NCBI RefSeq assembly: GCF_042666435.1
Contig: NZ_JBHTDC010000001.1
Location: 1,674,001 to 1,738,000, forward strand
Origin: Allosphingosinicella sp042666435
GTDB lineage: Bacteria > Pseudomonadota > Alphaproteobacteria > Sphingomonadales > Sphingomonadaceae
Direction: 5' to 3'
DNA: 64,000 nt
This document shows, in pieces, positions 39,830 to 47,764 of this stretch. The translations under genes were made by a program, and so were the position numbers. Under the pieces are notes generated by a model. The model did not search any database. It was not told the origin of the DNA and worked only from the letters and a program-made list of their open reading frames with translations. Positions within the stretch are counted from its first letter, which is position 1. The number at the start of each line of letters is the position of its first letter.

Positions 39830-40714
39830 ATGGCGCGCGGACTGCCCAATCTGGATTGGCTCCGCGTGTTCGCGGCGGCCGCCGAAACCGAGAGTTTTGC
39901 GCTCGCGGCATCGCGGTTGGGCGTCACGCCGGGCGCGGTCAGTCAACGAATCAAAGCGCTCGAAGCGTTCCTCGGTGTCAGCCTGTTCCAGCGCCACCCC
40001 CAAGGCGTGCGATTGACGGACACAGGCCGACGATATGGTCAGCGGGTGGCTCCGGCCCTGGAGCTGCTTGCCGAGGCCACGAATCAGATCAGGGCCGCCC
40101 AGGGTCCGAAGGCGGTTCGCCTCACCATCTTGCCGGCTTTGGCCCAGCTGTGGCTCGGGTCGCGCATGGACCGTTTCCACAAGCTCCATTCCAACACGAG
40201 CGTCGAGATCTGGGCAGAAGCCCCCGTCATTGACCTGCGCACGTCGAATTTCGACATCGCCATACGCTATGGCCGGCCGCCCTTTCCCGGCTGCGACCAT
40301 CGCCCCTTGTTCTTCGACGAGCTCGTCCCCGTCGCCAGCCCGGCGCTCATCTCGGAGGCGGAGACCGACGAGATCGGGCTGCCGGCTGGCGCTCCGCTGA
40401 TGCTCGACACCTATTGGCAGAGCGATTTCGACGACTGGCTGGCGAGCACCGGCGAGAAGCGCCCGGCGCGGCTCGCTACCCAGACCTTCTCCCTCTATTC
40501 CATGGTCGTCGAGGCGACCCTGAACGGCCGGGGGTTCATGATTGGCCACACCTCGCTCATCGGCGACCTGCTGCGGGATGGGCGGCTTCAAGCGCTGTCG
40601 GACAAGCGGATGGCGGCCGCCAACCAATTCTACCTGCTGACCAAGGCGGAAGCGCCCCTGTCGGCTGCGGCCGACATCTTCGTCCGCTGGATCCTCGACC
40701 AGGCCAATGCCTAG
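39830..40714 (+). CDS. LysR-family transcriptional regulator (GcvA-like)
   Basis: 294 residues. N-terminal helix-turn-helix (LDWLRVFAAAAETESFALAASRLGVTPGAVSQRIKALE, cited here in outline; residues ~5-45), then the linker helix and an effector-binding domain. It reads away from the hydrolase genes with a 212-bp gap to the M19-like start, the classic arrangement in which a LysR protein controls its divergent neighbour. It converges on the SHMT-like gene with a shared CTAG stop. The ligand is unknown; peptides or amino acids are plausible. Confidence 0.88.
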   Translation: MARGLPNLDWLRVFAAAAETESFALAASRLGVTPGAVSQRIKALEAFLGVSLFQRHPQGVRLTDTGRRYGQRVAPALELLAEATNQIRAAQGPKAVRLTILPALAQLWLGSRMDRFHKLHSNTSVEIWAEAPVIDLRTSNFDIAIRYGRPPFPGCDHRPLFFDELVPVASPALISEAETDEIGLPAGAPLMLDTYWQSDFDDWLASTGEKRPARLATQTFSLYSMVVEATLNGRGFMIGHTSLIGDLLRDGRLQALSDKRMAAANQFYLLTKAEAPLSAAADIFVRWILDQANA

Positions 40715-42033
40715 CCGCGGACGAAGTGCAGGGCGCGGAACCGGGACCGAAAGGTGCTGACCCGATCAGCGAGCGAGGCGGGCGTGTCGATCTCCAATGC
40801 CTCCCCGATCAGATCGGCCAGTTCGGGCATGTCCGCCTCGGTCATCCCCCAGCGGACGATTTCCGGTGTTCCGAAGCGCAGTCCGTTGAAATCGTCCGCC
40901 ACGGGTGCGATCGGAAGCCCTATTCCGGAGGCAAGGATGTTGGCCTCGCGGAGACGCTGAGCGACGCGATGCCCACCGCCATAGTTTGCCGCGCGGACGG
41001 CGAACTGATGGGAGTCGGTGAAGCCGCCGGATCCGCTCAGGACGGGGACCCCGCGCTGGTGCAGCGCCGCGGCCAGCCCGGACGCAGCCGCGCGCATCTC
41101 CCTCGCATAAGCGGGGCCAAACTCCCGCCAGTCGAGCAATGCGACGGCCAGTGACGCGGTCTTGGCCACATCGAAATTGGCGGTGAGGCCGGGATAGGCG
41201 ATCCGGTCGATCCGCTCGGCCAATTCCGCGTCATTGGTCATGAGCAGGCCCGAAGGCGGCCCGCCGAGGCTTTTATAGGTGCTGCACCCCATCATATGCG
41301 CGCCCTCGTCGAGCGGCTGCTGCCACTCTCGGCCGGCTATGAGGCCGCACAGATGCGCGGCGTCGAACAGAACATAGGCCCCGACCTCGTCGGCGATCGC
41401 GCGTATCTCCCCGATCGGATGCCGCCACAGATTCAGGCTGCCTCCGATGGTGATCAGCTTCGGCCGGACGCGCCTGGCCTGATCGGCCAGCGCCTCGACG
41501 TCGACGGTAAAGGCGTCGGGATCGATCGGAGCGGTGTGGACCTCCAGGCCGTAGAGGCCCGCCGCACCCGCCCGGTGGTGGGTCACATGCCCACCGATCG
41601 TGTCCGGCGGCGCGATGATGGCATCGCCCGGCTTACAGGTCGCCATGAAGGCATAGAGGTTCGCCATGGCGCCCGAAGCCAGCCTGAACTCGACATAGCG
41701 CGCCTGGAATATCTCCGCCGCCAGTTCCGCCGTGATGGCCTCGATCCGCTCGATCGCTTCGAGGCCCATCTCGTATTTGGCGCCGGGATGTCCCAGCGAC
41801 GGGCGGCTTCCCAGTCCGCTGGCCAGCACCCGCTCAGCCCGCGGGTTCATCGTGTTGGTCGCAGGATTGAGGTTGACGCAGGCAACCTCGTGGATCCGCC
41901 GGTTCTCCTCGATGAGCCGATGGATATGGTCATCCATCTCGTCCGAGGACCGCCCGGCGACGGACGCGGCCAGGGTCTGGACGAGGCCATCGCACTCGTC
42001 TCCCATCCAGGGTCGCGGCGCCAGCATGTTCAT
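40711..42033 (-). CDS. SHMT-like PLP enzyme (GlyA superfamily, divergent)
   Basis: 440 residues, fold-type I PLP enzyme related to serine hydroxymethyltransferase. LGHPGAKYEMG matches the SHMT substrate loop, DAAHLCGLIAG is the cofactor-holding motif (D224, H227), and STYKSLGGPPSG contains the Schiff-base lysine (K254; in true GlyA this is TTHKTLRGPRGG). The altered active-site loop suggests an aldolase or transferase for an unusual beta-hydroxy amino acid rather than housekeeping glycine synthesis. ATG at 42033 follows a GGAG at ten bases. It is 29 bp downstream of an EctD-like dioxygenase gene. Confidence 0.83.
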   Translation of the reverse strand: MNMLAPRPWMGDECDGLVQTLAASVAGRSSDEMDDHIHRLIEENRRIHEVACVNLNPATNTMNPRAERVLASGLGSRPSLGHPGAKYEMGLEAIERIEAITAELAAEIFQARYVEFRLASGAMANLYAFMATCKPGDAIIAPPDTIGGHVTHHRAGAAGLYGLEVHTAPIDPDAFTVDVEALADQARRVRPKLITIGGSLNLWRHPIGEIRAIADEVGAYVLFDAAHLCGLIAGREWQQPLDEGAHMMGCSTYKSLGGPPSGLLMTNDAELAERIDRIAYPGLTANFDVAKTASLAVALLDWREFGPAYAREMRAAASGLAAALHQRGVPVLSGSGGFTDSHQFAVRAANYGGGHRVAQRLREANILASGIGLPIAPVADDFNGLRFGTPEIVRWGMTEADMPELADLIGEALEIDTPASLADRVSTFRSRFRALHFVRG

Positions 42034-42062
42034 ATCCGATAGTCTCCTGGCATCGGGCTCGC

Positions 42063-42845
42063 TCAGCTCGCCAGCTCGAGCAGGCAGTCGTCGGAGAGAG
42101 GGCGAACCGGCGTGAGGTCGCGGTGGTGCCGGAAATCCTCGCGGCTGATCCGAGTATAGGCATTGTCCACCGGGTTGAGGATCAGGGAGAAGATGCTCCG
42201 ATTCCAGGGCGACATGTTCGGCGGGGACCCGTGGACGAGGCAGTCGCCGAAGATGAGCGCCGTCCCCGCCGGTCCCGTGGCAGACACGACGGGGCAGGTC
42301 TCTGCGATCTCGCGAACCTTGTCCTCTTCGACGACCCACAGCGGATAGCTTGTCGAGACCGTGTCGTGCCGCGTCGCGACGCTGCCGAACTTGTGCGACC
42401 CGCGCCAGAAATAGAGCGGTCCGTTGAACTCCGTCACGTCGTCCAGGAAGATGTGGAGGTTGAGCGCCAGCGGCGCCGGCACGCCATCATCCTGGTGGTG
42501 CGTCGAAAAGTCCTGGTGCCATTGCCACTGCTCGCCCTCGAACGCGGCCTTCACGTTGATCTTGACCTGCTGGACATAGAGGTTGGGCCCGGCGATCTGC
42601 TGCGCCGGCTCCACCAGACGCGGATGCCGAACCAAGCGCGCAAAGGTCTCGTCGCGCAGGTGAAGACCCATCGCCGTGCGCACCACTCCACTCTTTCTCT
42701 CCCTGATATTGGCAGCTGCATCTTGCGCGAACACACGTCGCATCGCCCGACGTATTCCCTGCACTTCCTCCGCAGAAAAGAGTTCCGGAATTACCAGAAA
42801 TCCATTCTCTCGATATTCGTCCAGGAGGTGCTGAAGGAGTTTCAT
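42063..42845 (-). CDS. PhyH/EctD-like Fe(II)/2-oxoglutarate dioxygenase
   Basis: 260 residues. The cupin core shows WHQDFSTHH (His-x-Asp iron ligands), ALNLHIFLDDVTEFNGPL and FWRGSHK as in ectoine and proline hydroxylases, then VHGSPPNMSPWNRS with the second iron histidine and the arginine that grips 2-oxoglutarate. Members hydroxylate free amino-acid-like small molecules. No ectoine genes are nearby. The ATG at 42845 fits the family start; an ATG ten codons earlier (42875) is possible. It is transcribed with the SHMT-like gene, suggesting the two act on the same or successive metabolites. Confidence 0.85.
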   Translation of the reverse strand: MKLLQHLLDEYRENGFLVIPELFSAEEVQGIRRAMRRVFAQDAAANIRERKSGVVRTAMGLHLRDETFARLVRHPRLVEPAQQIAGPNLYVQQVKINVKAAFEGEQWQWHQDFSTHHQDDGVPAPLALNLHIFLDDVTEFNGPLYFWRGSHKFGSVATRHDTVSTSYPLWVVEEDKVREIAETCPVVSATGPAGTALIFGDCLVHGSPPNMSPWNRSIFSLILNPVDNAYTRISREDFRHHRDLTPVRPLSDDCLLELAS

Positions 42846-42875
42846 GTTTCCGGTCCCGTAGTCGTGCCCCGCCAT

Positions 42876-43269
42876 CGAAACGGCGGCTTGGACTAGGATG
42901 GCTCAACCCATAGCGATCACAAGCCAGTAATGCTGGCCTTAAGCCATAGCTTTTCTGCGCCTCTCCGTTTTCTGCGAAGCTCGAGTGGAACTTGGCTCAT
43001 GACTGGGCCAGTGTTTGCGGACGAGGCATATGCGCGCAGGCGCGGCAAGGGCTTCGGCGTTGTCGGCAAAGCGACCCGTAGCCAACGAAGGGCGCGGAAA
43101 CTACGCGATGCGCAGAGCTGAAAGAAAAAAGATACTGTATCAGCAACATAGAAGAATATCGTCGCCCGCCACCATTACATTGCGGTTTTTTCGGGGTTGC
43201 GTGCTGCATTCGCGAAAGCATATGCATAAGGAGAACAAGCGGGCCCATGCCCGTTTCTTGGGACGAACA
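42876..43269. promoter_or_regulatory. Divergent promoter region between dioxygenase and leu leader
   Basis: No credible gene is seen in these ~390 bases. For the rightward leu transcript, TTGCGT (43197-43202) with TATGCA (43221-43226) at 18-base spacing is a plausible promoter. An AAGGAG (43228-43233) and a small hairpin GCGGGC-CCAT-GCCCGT follow. An in-frame ATG at 43222 could extend the leader peptide by 16 codons. Confidence 0.4.
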
Positions 43270-43392
43270 ATGCAGCTCAATTCGAAGCCCAGCATTGAAA
43301 TCAATTCGGTGGCGCCGCGCGCTGCCGCGTCCACCCTCGTGACTGTCCTGCTTACCTGCTGCCATATGGGAGCGATTAACGGCTCTGTCTGA
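43270..43392 (+). CDS. Leader peptide of the leu operon attenuator
   Basis: 40 codons starting MQLNSKPSIEINSV and ending MGAINGSV. Codons 23-28 read Leu-Val-Thr-Val-Leu-Leu, a branched-chain amino-acid cluster, with further Ile and Leu codons around it. The stop lies 28 bases before a strong intrinsic terminator. A weak SD (GGGACGA) precedes the ATG; an upstream in-frame ATG at 43222 is an alternative. The role would be to sense charged tRNA-Leu (and Val) through ribosome stalling. Confidence 0.65.
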   Translation: MQLNSKPSIEINSVAPRAAASTLVTVLLTCCHMGAINGSV

Positions 43393-43456
43393 CGGTCAAA
43401 CATAAACGACCAGATACAGGACCCCCCGCTCCCACCGGAGCGGGGGGTTTTTCTTT
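43367..43456 (+). terminator. Transcription attenuator: terminator with competing antiterminator
   Basis: Terminator: ACCCCCCGCTCC-CACC-GGAGCGGGGGGT at 43421-43448, a perfect 12-bp stem, followed by TTTTCTTT. Antiterminator: TGGGAGCG at 43367-43374, inside the 3' end of the leader peptide gene, is the exact complement of CGCTCCCA at 43427-43434, which includes the inner left arm. A ribosome stalled at the Leu/Val codons leaves 43367-43374 free and the terminator cannot form; a ribosome at the leader stop covers it and the terminator forms. Confidence 0.8.
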
Positions 43457-43474
43457 GTCCAAAGGAGACCCTCG

Positions 43475-43645
43475 ATGGAAATGATCTATGAATGCCGATC
43501 CCGACGCTCTCGAGGGTGGGCGGATCGCGATCGGCTATGGCATGCAGGGACGCGGCCGAGCGCTGAACTTTGCGGCAGCGGCTTCGACGTAATCATCGCC
43601 ATTCACTCCGTTTCTCGCTCCTCGGAGATGGCGGGCGCGGCATGA
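43475..43645 (+). pseudogene. ilvC: Decayed 5' fragment of ilvC (ketol-acid reductoisomerase)
   Basis: An AAAGGAG seven bases upstream precedes ATG at 43475. Frame 1 gives MEMIYE; the next frame (from 43491) gives NADPDALEGGRIAI then GYGMQGRGRALN, which matches the KARI N-terminus including the NADPH-binding GYGxQG loop; back in frame 1, CGSGFDVIIAIHS matches the following strand. At least two indels separate these blocks and everything after ~55 codons (of ~340) is gone. Frame 1 is nevertheless open for 56 codons, and its TGA (43643-43645) overlaps the leuA ATG (43642). In Bacillus the order ilvC-leuABCD is established, so this looks like the relic of such an operon. Confidence 0.75.
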
Positions 43646-45225
43646 TGGGCCGGGTCGCAATCTTCGACACGACCCTGCGCGACGGCGAGCAGGCACCCGG
43701 CTTCTCGATGCGCGAGGACGGCAAGCTGCGCATCGCGCAGGCACTCGCCGCGCTCAAGGTCGACGTGATCGAGGCCGGCTTCGCCGCCGCCTCCCCCGGC
43801 GATGCGCGTTCCATCGCGATGATCGCCGGGCGGGTTGAGGGACCCGTCATCTGCTCGCTGGCGCGGGCAACACAAGCCGACATCCGCGCGGCGGCGGCCT
43901 CGCTGGCGAACGCGCAGCGGAAGCGCATTCACGTCTTCCTGGGCACCAGCCCGATTCATCGCGAGGCGAAGCTGGGTCTCAGCCCAGCGGACGTGTTGGA
44001 ACGAATCCGCGTTTCCGTGGCCCTGGCGCGCGACCATTGCGAAGACGTGGAATTTTCGGCCGAGGACGCGATCCGCACCGAGCGGGACTTTCTGGTCGAG
44101 GCGCTCTCCGTCGCGGCGGCGAGCGGGGCGACGACGCTCAACGTGCCGGATACGGTCGGCTACACGACGCCGGACGAGATTTACGCGCTGTTCCGCCACC
44201 TCGCCGCCCATGTCGATCGGCCGGAGGACGTGATCTTCTCCACCCATTGCCATGACGATCTCGGCATGGCCGTCGCCAATTCGCTGGCGGCGGTGCGCGG
44301 CGGCGCGCGGCAGGTGGAGTGCGCCGTCAACGGCATCGGCGAGCGGGCCGGCAATTGCGCGCTGGAGGATGTCGTGATGGCCCTCAAGACCCGCGCCGAC
44401 GTCTTCGGCGTCTCCACGGGGATCGATACGACGAAGATCCTCGCGGCCAGCCGCACGCTCGCGCAGGTCACCAACAGTCCGCCGCCGCGCAACAAGGCTA
44501 TCGTCGGCGCCAACGCCTTCGCCCACGAATCGGGCATTCACCAGCACGGCATCCTCAAGAACCGGGAGACCTACGAGATCATGAAGCCCGAGGATATCGG
44601 GCTCGCGACCGACGGTATCGTGCTCGGAAAGCATTCGGGCCGCCACGCGCTCGTCGCCCGGGCGAAGGCGCTTGGCTTTACCCTGGAGGGCGAAGCGCTG
44701 GAACGGGCCTTCGCCGCCTTCAAGGACGTCGCCGACGAGGTCGGCGTCGTCGACACGGCGCGGCTGATGGCGATCCTGGCCGGTAGCGGACGAGGCGGGC
44801 GCTCGTCCTCCTGGAGCCTCAGGAAGATCGACATTCGCTCGCCCGTCTCGGACGAGGCCTGGCCGGTGGCGCGGGTGGAGCTGGAGCATGGCGAGCGCGG
44901 CCGGGTGACGGACATCGCCGCGGCGCCTGGCGCTTTGGACGCGGCCTTCGCGGCGGTGAGCCAGATCATGGGCGTACCCGCCTCCGTCGACAAGTTGGAG
45001 CTCCAATATATCGCCGCCGATTCCGATGAGGGCACCGCCGATGGACAGGGCGCCAACGTCCTCATCGAGATCACGCTTGAAGTGAGTGGCGAGTTCTTCT
45101 CCGGCCGCGCCCGGGCGCGCGACATCCTGCCCTGCTGTCTCGCCGCCTACATCGACGCGGCCAGCAATGCGGAGGCGGTTCGGCGCCTGCGCGATACCCC
45201 TTCCGAAAAGGCAGAAGCCGCATGA
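43642..45225 (+). CDS. leuA: 2-isopropylmalate synthase
   Basis: 527 residues. It condenses acetyl-CoA with 2-oxoisovalerate, the committed step to leucine. The barrel begins VAIFDTTLRDGEQAPGF (metal aspartate D9, catalytic arginine R13), with THCHDDLG (~residue 205, metal histidines) and NGIGERAGNCAL; the C-terminal LeuA dimerisation domain (~390-527) is the leucine-feedback site. The ATG at 43642 overlaps the stop of the ilvC remnant frame (ATGA); its own SD is poor (GGAG 14 bases upstream), so translation probably depends on ribosomes arriving from the remnant frame. Confidence 0.95.
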   Translation: MMGRVAIFDTTLRDGEQAPGFSMREDGKLRIAQALAALKVDVIEAGFAAASPGDARSIAMIAGRVEGPVICSLARATQADIRAAAASLANAQRKRIHVFLGTSPIHREAKLGLSPADVLERIRVSVALARDHCEDVEFSAEDAIRTERDFLVEALSVAAASGATTLNVPDTVGYTTPDEIYALFRHLAAHVDRPEDVIFSTHCHDDLGMAVANSLAAVRGGARQVECAVNGIGERAGNCALEDVVMALKTRADVFGVSTGIDTTKILAASRTLAQVTNSPPPRNKAIVGANAFAHESGIHQHGILKNRETYEIMKPEDIGLATDGIVLGKHSGRHALVARAKALGFTLEGEALERAFAAFKDVADEVGVVDTARLMAILAGSGRGGRSSSWSLRKIDIRSPVSDEAWPVARVELEHGERGRVTDIAAAPGALDAAFAAVSQIMGVPASVDKLELQYIAADSDEGTADGQGANVLIEITLEVSGEFFSGRARARDILPCCLAAYIDAASNAEAVRRLRDTPSEKAEAA

Positions 45226-45239
45226 ACGAGGAAGCTGAA

Positions 45240-46334
45240 ATGAAGATCGTGGTGTTGCCCGGGGACGGCGTCGGGCCGGAGGTCGCGGCCGAAGCCGTGA
45301 AATGCCTGGAGCTGCTGTCGCGCCATTGCGGCTTGGGACTCCGGTTCGAAACGCATGATTTCGGCGGCGCGGCCATCGATGCGGTCGGCTCCTCCCTCCC
45401 GGAATCGACGCTCGCCGCCTGCAAGGGCGCGGACGCGGTGTTGATGGGCGCTGTTGGCGGGCCGCGTTGGGATGAGCGGGCGGAGATGCCCGAGGTGGGT
45501 CTGCTCAGGCTGAGACGTGAGCTCGGTCTGTTCGCCAATCTGCGTCCGGCGCGGGTGATTCCAGGTCTGGAATCGCTGTCGCCGCTGCGCGCTGATCTCG
45601 CCGAAGGCGCCGACGTACTGGTGGTGCGGGAGCTCACCGGCGGCATCTATTTCGGCGAGCGGAGGGTGGAGGGCGAAACGGCTTCCGATCTCTGCCTCTA
45701 TTCGCGCGCGGAGATCGAGCGCATTGCCCATATCGCCTTCCGGGCGGCGCGCGGGCGGAGGCGCCGGGTGACCTCGGTCGACAAGGCCAATGTCATGGCG
45801 ACATCCAAGCTATGGCGTCGAACGGTAGCCGAGGTGGCCGAGGATTATCCGGATGTGACGCTCGATCACTTATATGTCGACGCCGCCGCTATGGCGCTGG
45901 TGACTAACCCCCGCCGGTTCGACGTGATCCTGACCGAGAATATGTTCGGCGATATCTTGTCGGACGAGCTTTCCGTGATCGGCGGGTCGATCGGCCTTTT
46001 GGGATCGGCGAGCGTCGGCGCCGCGGGTCCCGGTCTGTTCGAGCCGATCCACGGTTCGGCGCCCGATATCGCCGGCCTCGATATCGCCAATCCCTCCGGC
46101 GCCATCGCCAGCGCCGCGATGATGCTGGAGGAGCTGGGGTTGGCCCCCATGGGCCACATCCTGAGCGAAGCGCTGCAAAAGACGCTGCTGGCCGGTTGCC
46201 GCACCGCGGATTTTGGCGGCAATGCGCGCTGCTCGGAATTTGGCGAGACCGTGCGGGAGTCTCTGCGGCGGCGCCTCGCCCGCTACGACGCCCATCTGGA
46301 GCTCGTCACGATGAATCGGGGATGCTGCGGATGA
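45240..46334 (+). CDS. leuB: 3-isopropylmalate dehydrogenase
   Basis: 364 residues. NAD-dependent oxidative decarboxylation of 3-isopropylmalate. Signatures: MKIVVLPGDGVGPEV at the start, LRRELGLFANLRP (substrate loop), VVRELTGGIYFG, SVDKANVM (catalytic lysine) and the metal-binding MFGDILSDE, then PIHGSAPDIAG for NAD. GAGGA lies seven bases before ATG 45240; an in-frame ATG at 45222 overlaps the leuA stop (ATGA) and could be used instead, adding six residues. It overlaps leuC by four bases. Confidence 0.95.
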   Translation: MKIVVLPGDGVGPEVAAEAVKCLELLSRHCGLGLRFETHDFGGAAIDAVGSSLPESTLAACKGADAVLMGAVGGPRWDERAEMPEVGLLRLRRELGLFANLRPARVIPGLESLSPLRADLAEGADVLVVRELTGGIYFGERRVEGETASDLCLYSRAEIERIAHIAFRAARGRRRRVTSVDKANVMATSKLWRRTVAEVAEDYPDVTLDHLYVDAAAMALVTNPRRFDVILTENMFGDILSDELSVIGGSIGLLGSASVGAAGPGLFEPIHGSAPDIAGLDIANPSGAIASAAMMLEELGLAPMGHILSEALQKTLLAGCRTADFGGNARCSEFGETVRESLRRRLARYDAHLELVTMNRGCCG

Positions 46335-47764
46335 GCCGGCGGCCTCGCACCCTCTATGAGAAGATCTGGGACGCGCATGTGGTGGAGCGCCGCGACGACA
46401 GCACCTGCCTGATCTACATTGATCGCCATCTCGTCCATGAAGTGACATCGCCGCAGGCGTTTGAGGGCCTGCGCCTGGCGGGGCGCAAGGTGCGCAGGCC
46501 GGACCTGACGCTCGCGGTTCCCGACCATAATGTGCCGACCACGGCGCGGGTGGACGCGAACGGCGCCCGCCTTCCCATCGCCGATGCGGCGAGCGCCGGG
46601 CAACTGGCGGCGCTTGAGGCCAATGTCGCGGAATTCGGCGTTCCTTACATTGCCGACACGGCGGAAGCACAAGGCATCGTCCATGTCGTGGGTCCCGAGC
46701 AGGGCTTCACTTTACCGGGCACGACCGTCGTCTGCGGCGACAGCCATACGGCCGCGCACGGCGCGCTGGGTGCGCTTGCGTTCGGCATCGGCACCAGCGA
46801 GGTCGAGCATGTGCTGGCCACGCAGACCCTGCTGCTGAAGCAGTCGAAGTCAATGGAAGTCCGGGTCGAGGGCAGCCTCGGCTTCGGCGTCTCGCCCAAG
46901 GACGTGATCCTGGCCGTGGTCGGCCGCCTGGGCGCCGCCGGCGGCACCGGCTATGTCCTCGAATATCGCGGCGACACGTTCGAGGCGATGTCGATCGAGG
47001 GCCGGCTGACCGTCGCCAACATGTCGATCGAGGCGGGCGCCCGCTCGGGCCTGTTCGCCCCGGACGAGAAGGCCTACGCTTATTTGAAGGGCCGGCCGAT
47101 GGCGCCGTCCGGTGAGGATTGGGAGAAGAAGCTCGCCTGGTGGCGCACGCTTCCGACCGACGAAGGCGCGCGCTTCGACGCGAGTCTCCGCCTCGACGCG
47201 CAGGACATCGCGCCCAACGTCACCTGGGGCACCAGTCCCGAGGACGTGGTGCCGATCACCGGCATCATCCCGGACCCCGAGAGCTTCGCCGACCCCGCCA
47301 AGCAGGCGGCGGCGCGCAAGTCGCTCGATTATATGGGGCTCACCGCCGGGACGGCGCTCCAGGACGTCGCCGTCCAGCACATCTTCATCGGCAGCTGCAC
47401 CAACAGCCGTATCGAGGATCTGCGCGCCGCCGCCGACGTGGTCCGGGGCCGCAAGATCAGCGACGGCGTCAAGCAGGCGCTGATCGTGCCGGGCTCGGGG
47501 CTGGTCAAGCGCCAGGCGGAAGCCGAAGGGCTCGACCGTATCTTCGTCGAGGCCGGCTTCGAATGGCGCGAGCCCGGATGCTCGATGTGCCTCGCCATGA
47601 ATCCGGACAAGGTGCCGGCGGGCGAGCGCTGCGCCTCGACCTCGAACCGCAATTTCGTCGGCCGCCAGGGGCCGGGGGCGCGCACTCATCTGGTCTCGCC
47701 CGCGATGGCGGCGGCGGCGGCGGTGACCGGCCGGCTGGCCGATGTCAGGGAGCTGGTGCGATGA
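46331..47764 (+). CDS. leuC: 3-isopropylmalate dehydratase large subunit
   Basis: 477 residues. Aconitase-family large subunit that, with LeuD, isomerises 2- to 3-isopropylmalate. The 4Fe-4S cysteines are in FIGSCTNSRI and GCSMCLAMNPD; PDHNVPTT and GDSHTAAHGALGALAFGIGTSEVEH are characteristic. The ATG at 46331 (MSRRPRTLYEKIWDAHVV) overlaps the leuB stop by four bases; the longer frame upstream is a shadow. It overlaps leuD the same way. Confidence 0.96.
   Translation: MSRRPRTLYEKIWDAHVVERRDDSTCLIYIDRHLVHEVTSPQAFEGLRLAGRKVRRPDLTLAVPDHNVPTTARVDANGARLPIADAASAGQLAALEANVAEFGVPYIADTAEAQGIVHVVGPEQGFTLPGTTVVCGDSHTAAHGALGALAFGIGTSEVEHVLATQTLLLKQSKSMEVRVEGSLGFGVSPKDVILAVVGRLGAAGGTGYVLEYRGDTFEAMSIEGRLTVANMSIEAGARSGLFAPDEKAYAYLKGRPMAPSGEDWEKKLAWWRTLPTDEGARFDASLRLDAQDIAPNVTWGTSPEDVVPITGIIPDPESFADPAKQAAARKSLDYMGLTAGTALQDVAVQHIFIGSCTNSRIEDLRAAADVVRGRKISDGVKQALIVPGSGLVKRQAEAEGLDRIFVEAGFEWREPGCSMCLAMNPDKVPAGERCASTSNRNFVGRQGPGARTHLVSPAMAAAAAVTGRLADVRELVR

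Noticed and set aside
42930..43121. 63-residue rightward frame upstream of the leu leader
   Set aside because: Lacks an SD and coding character; lies in the divergent promoter region.
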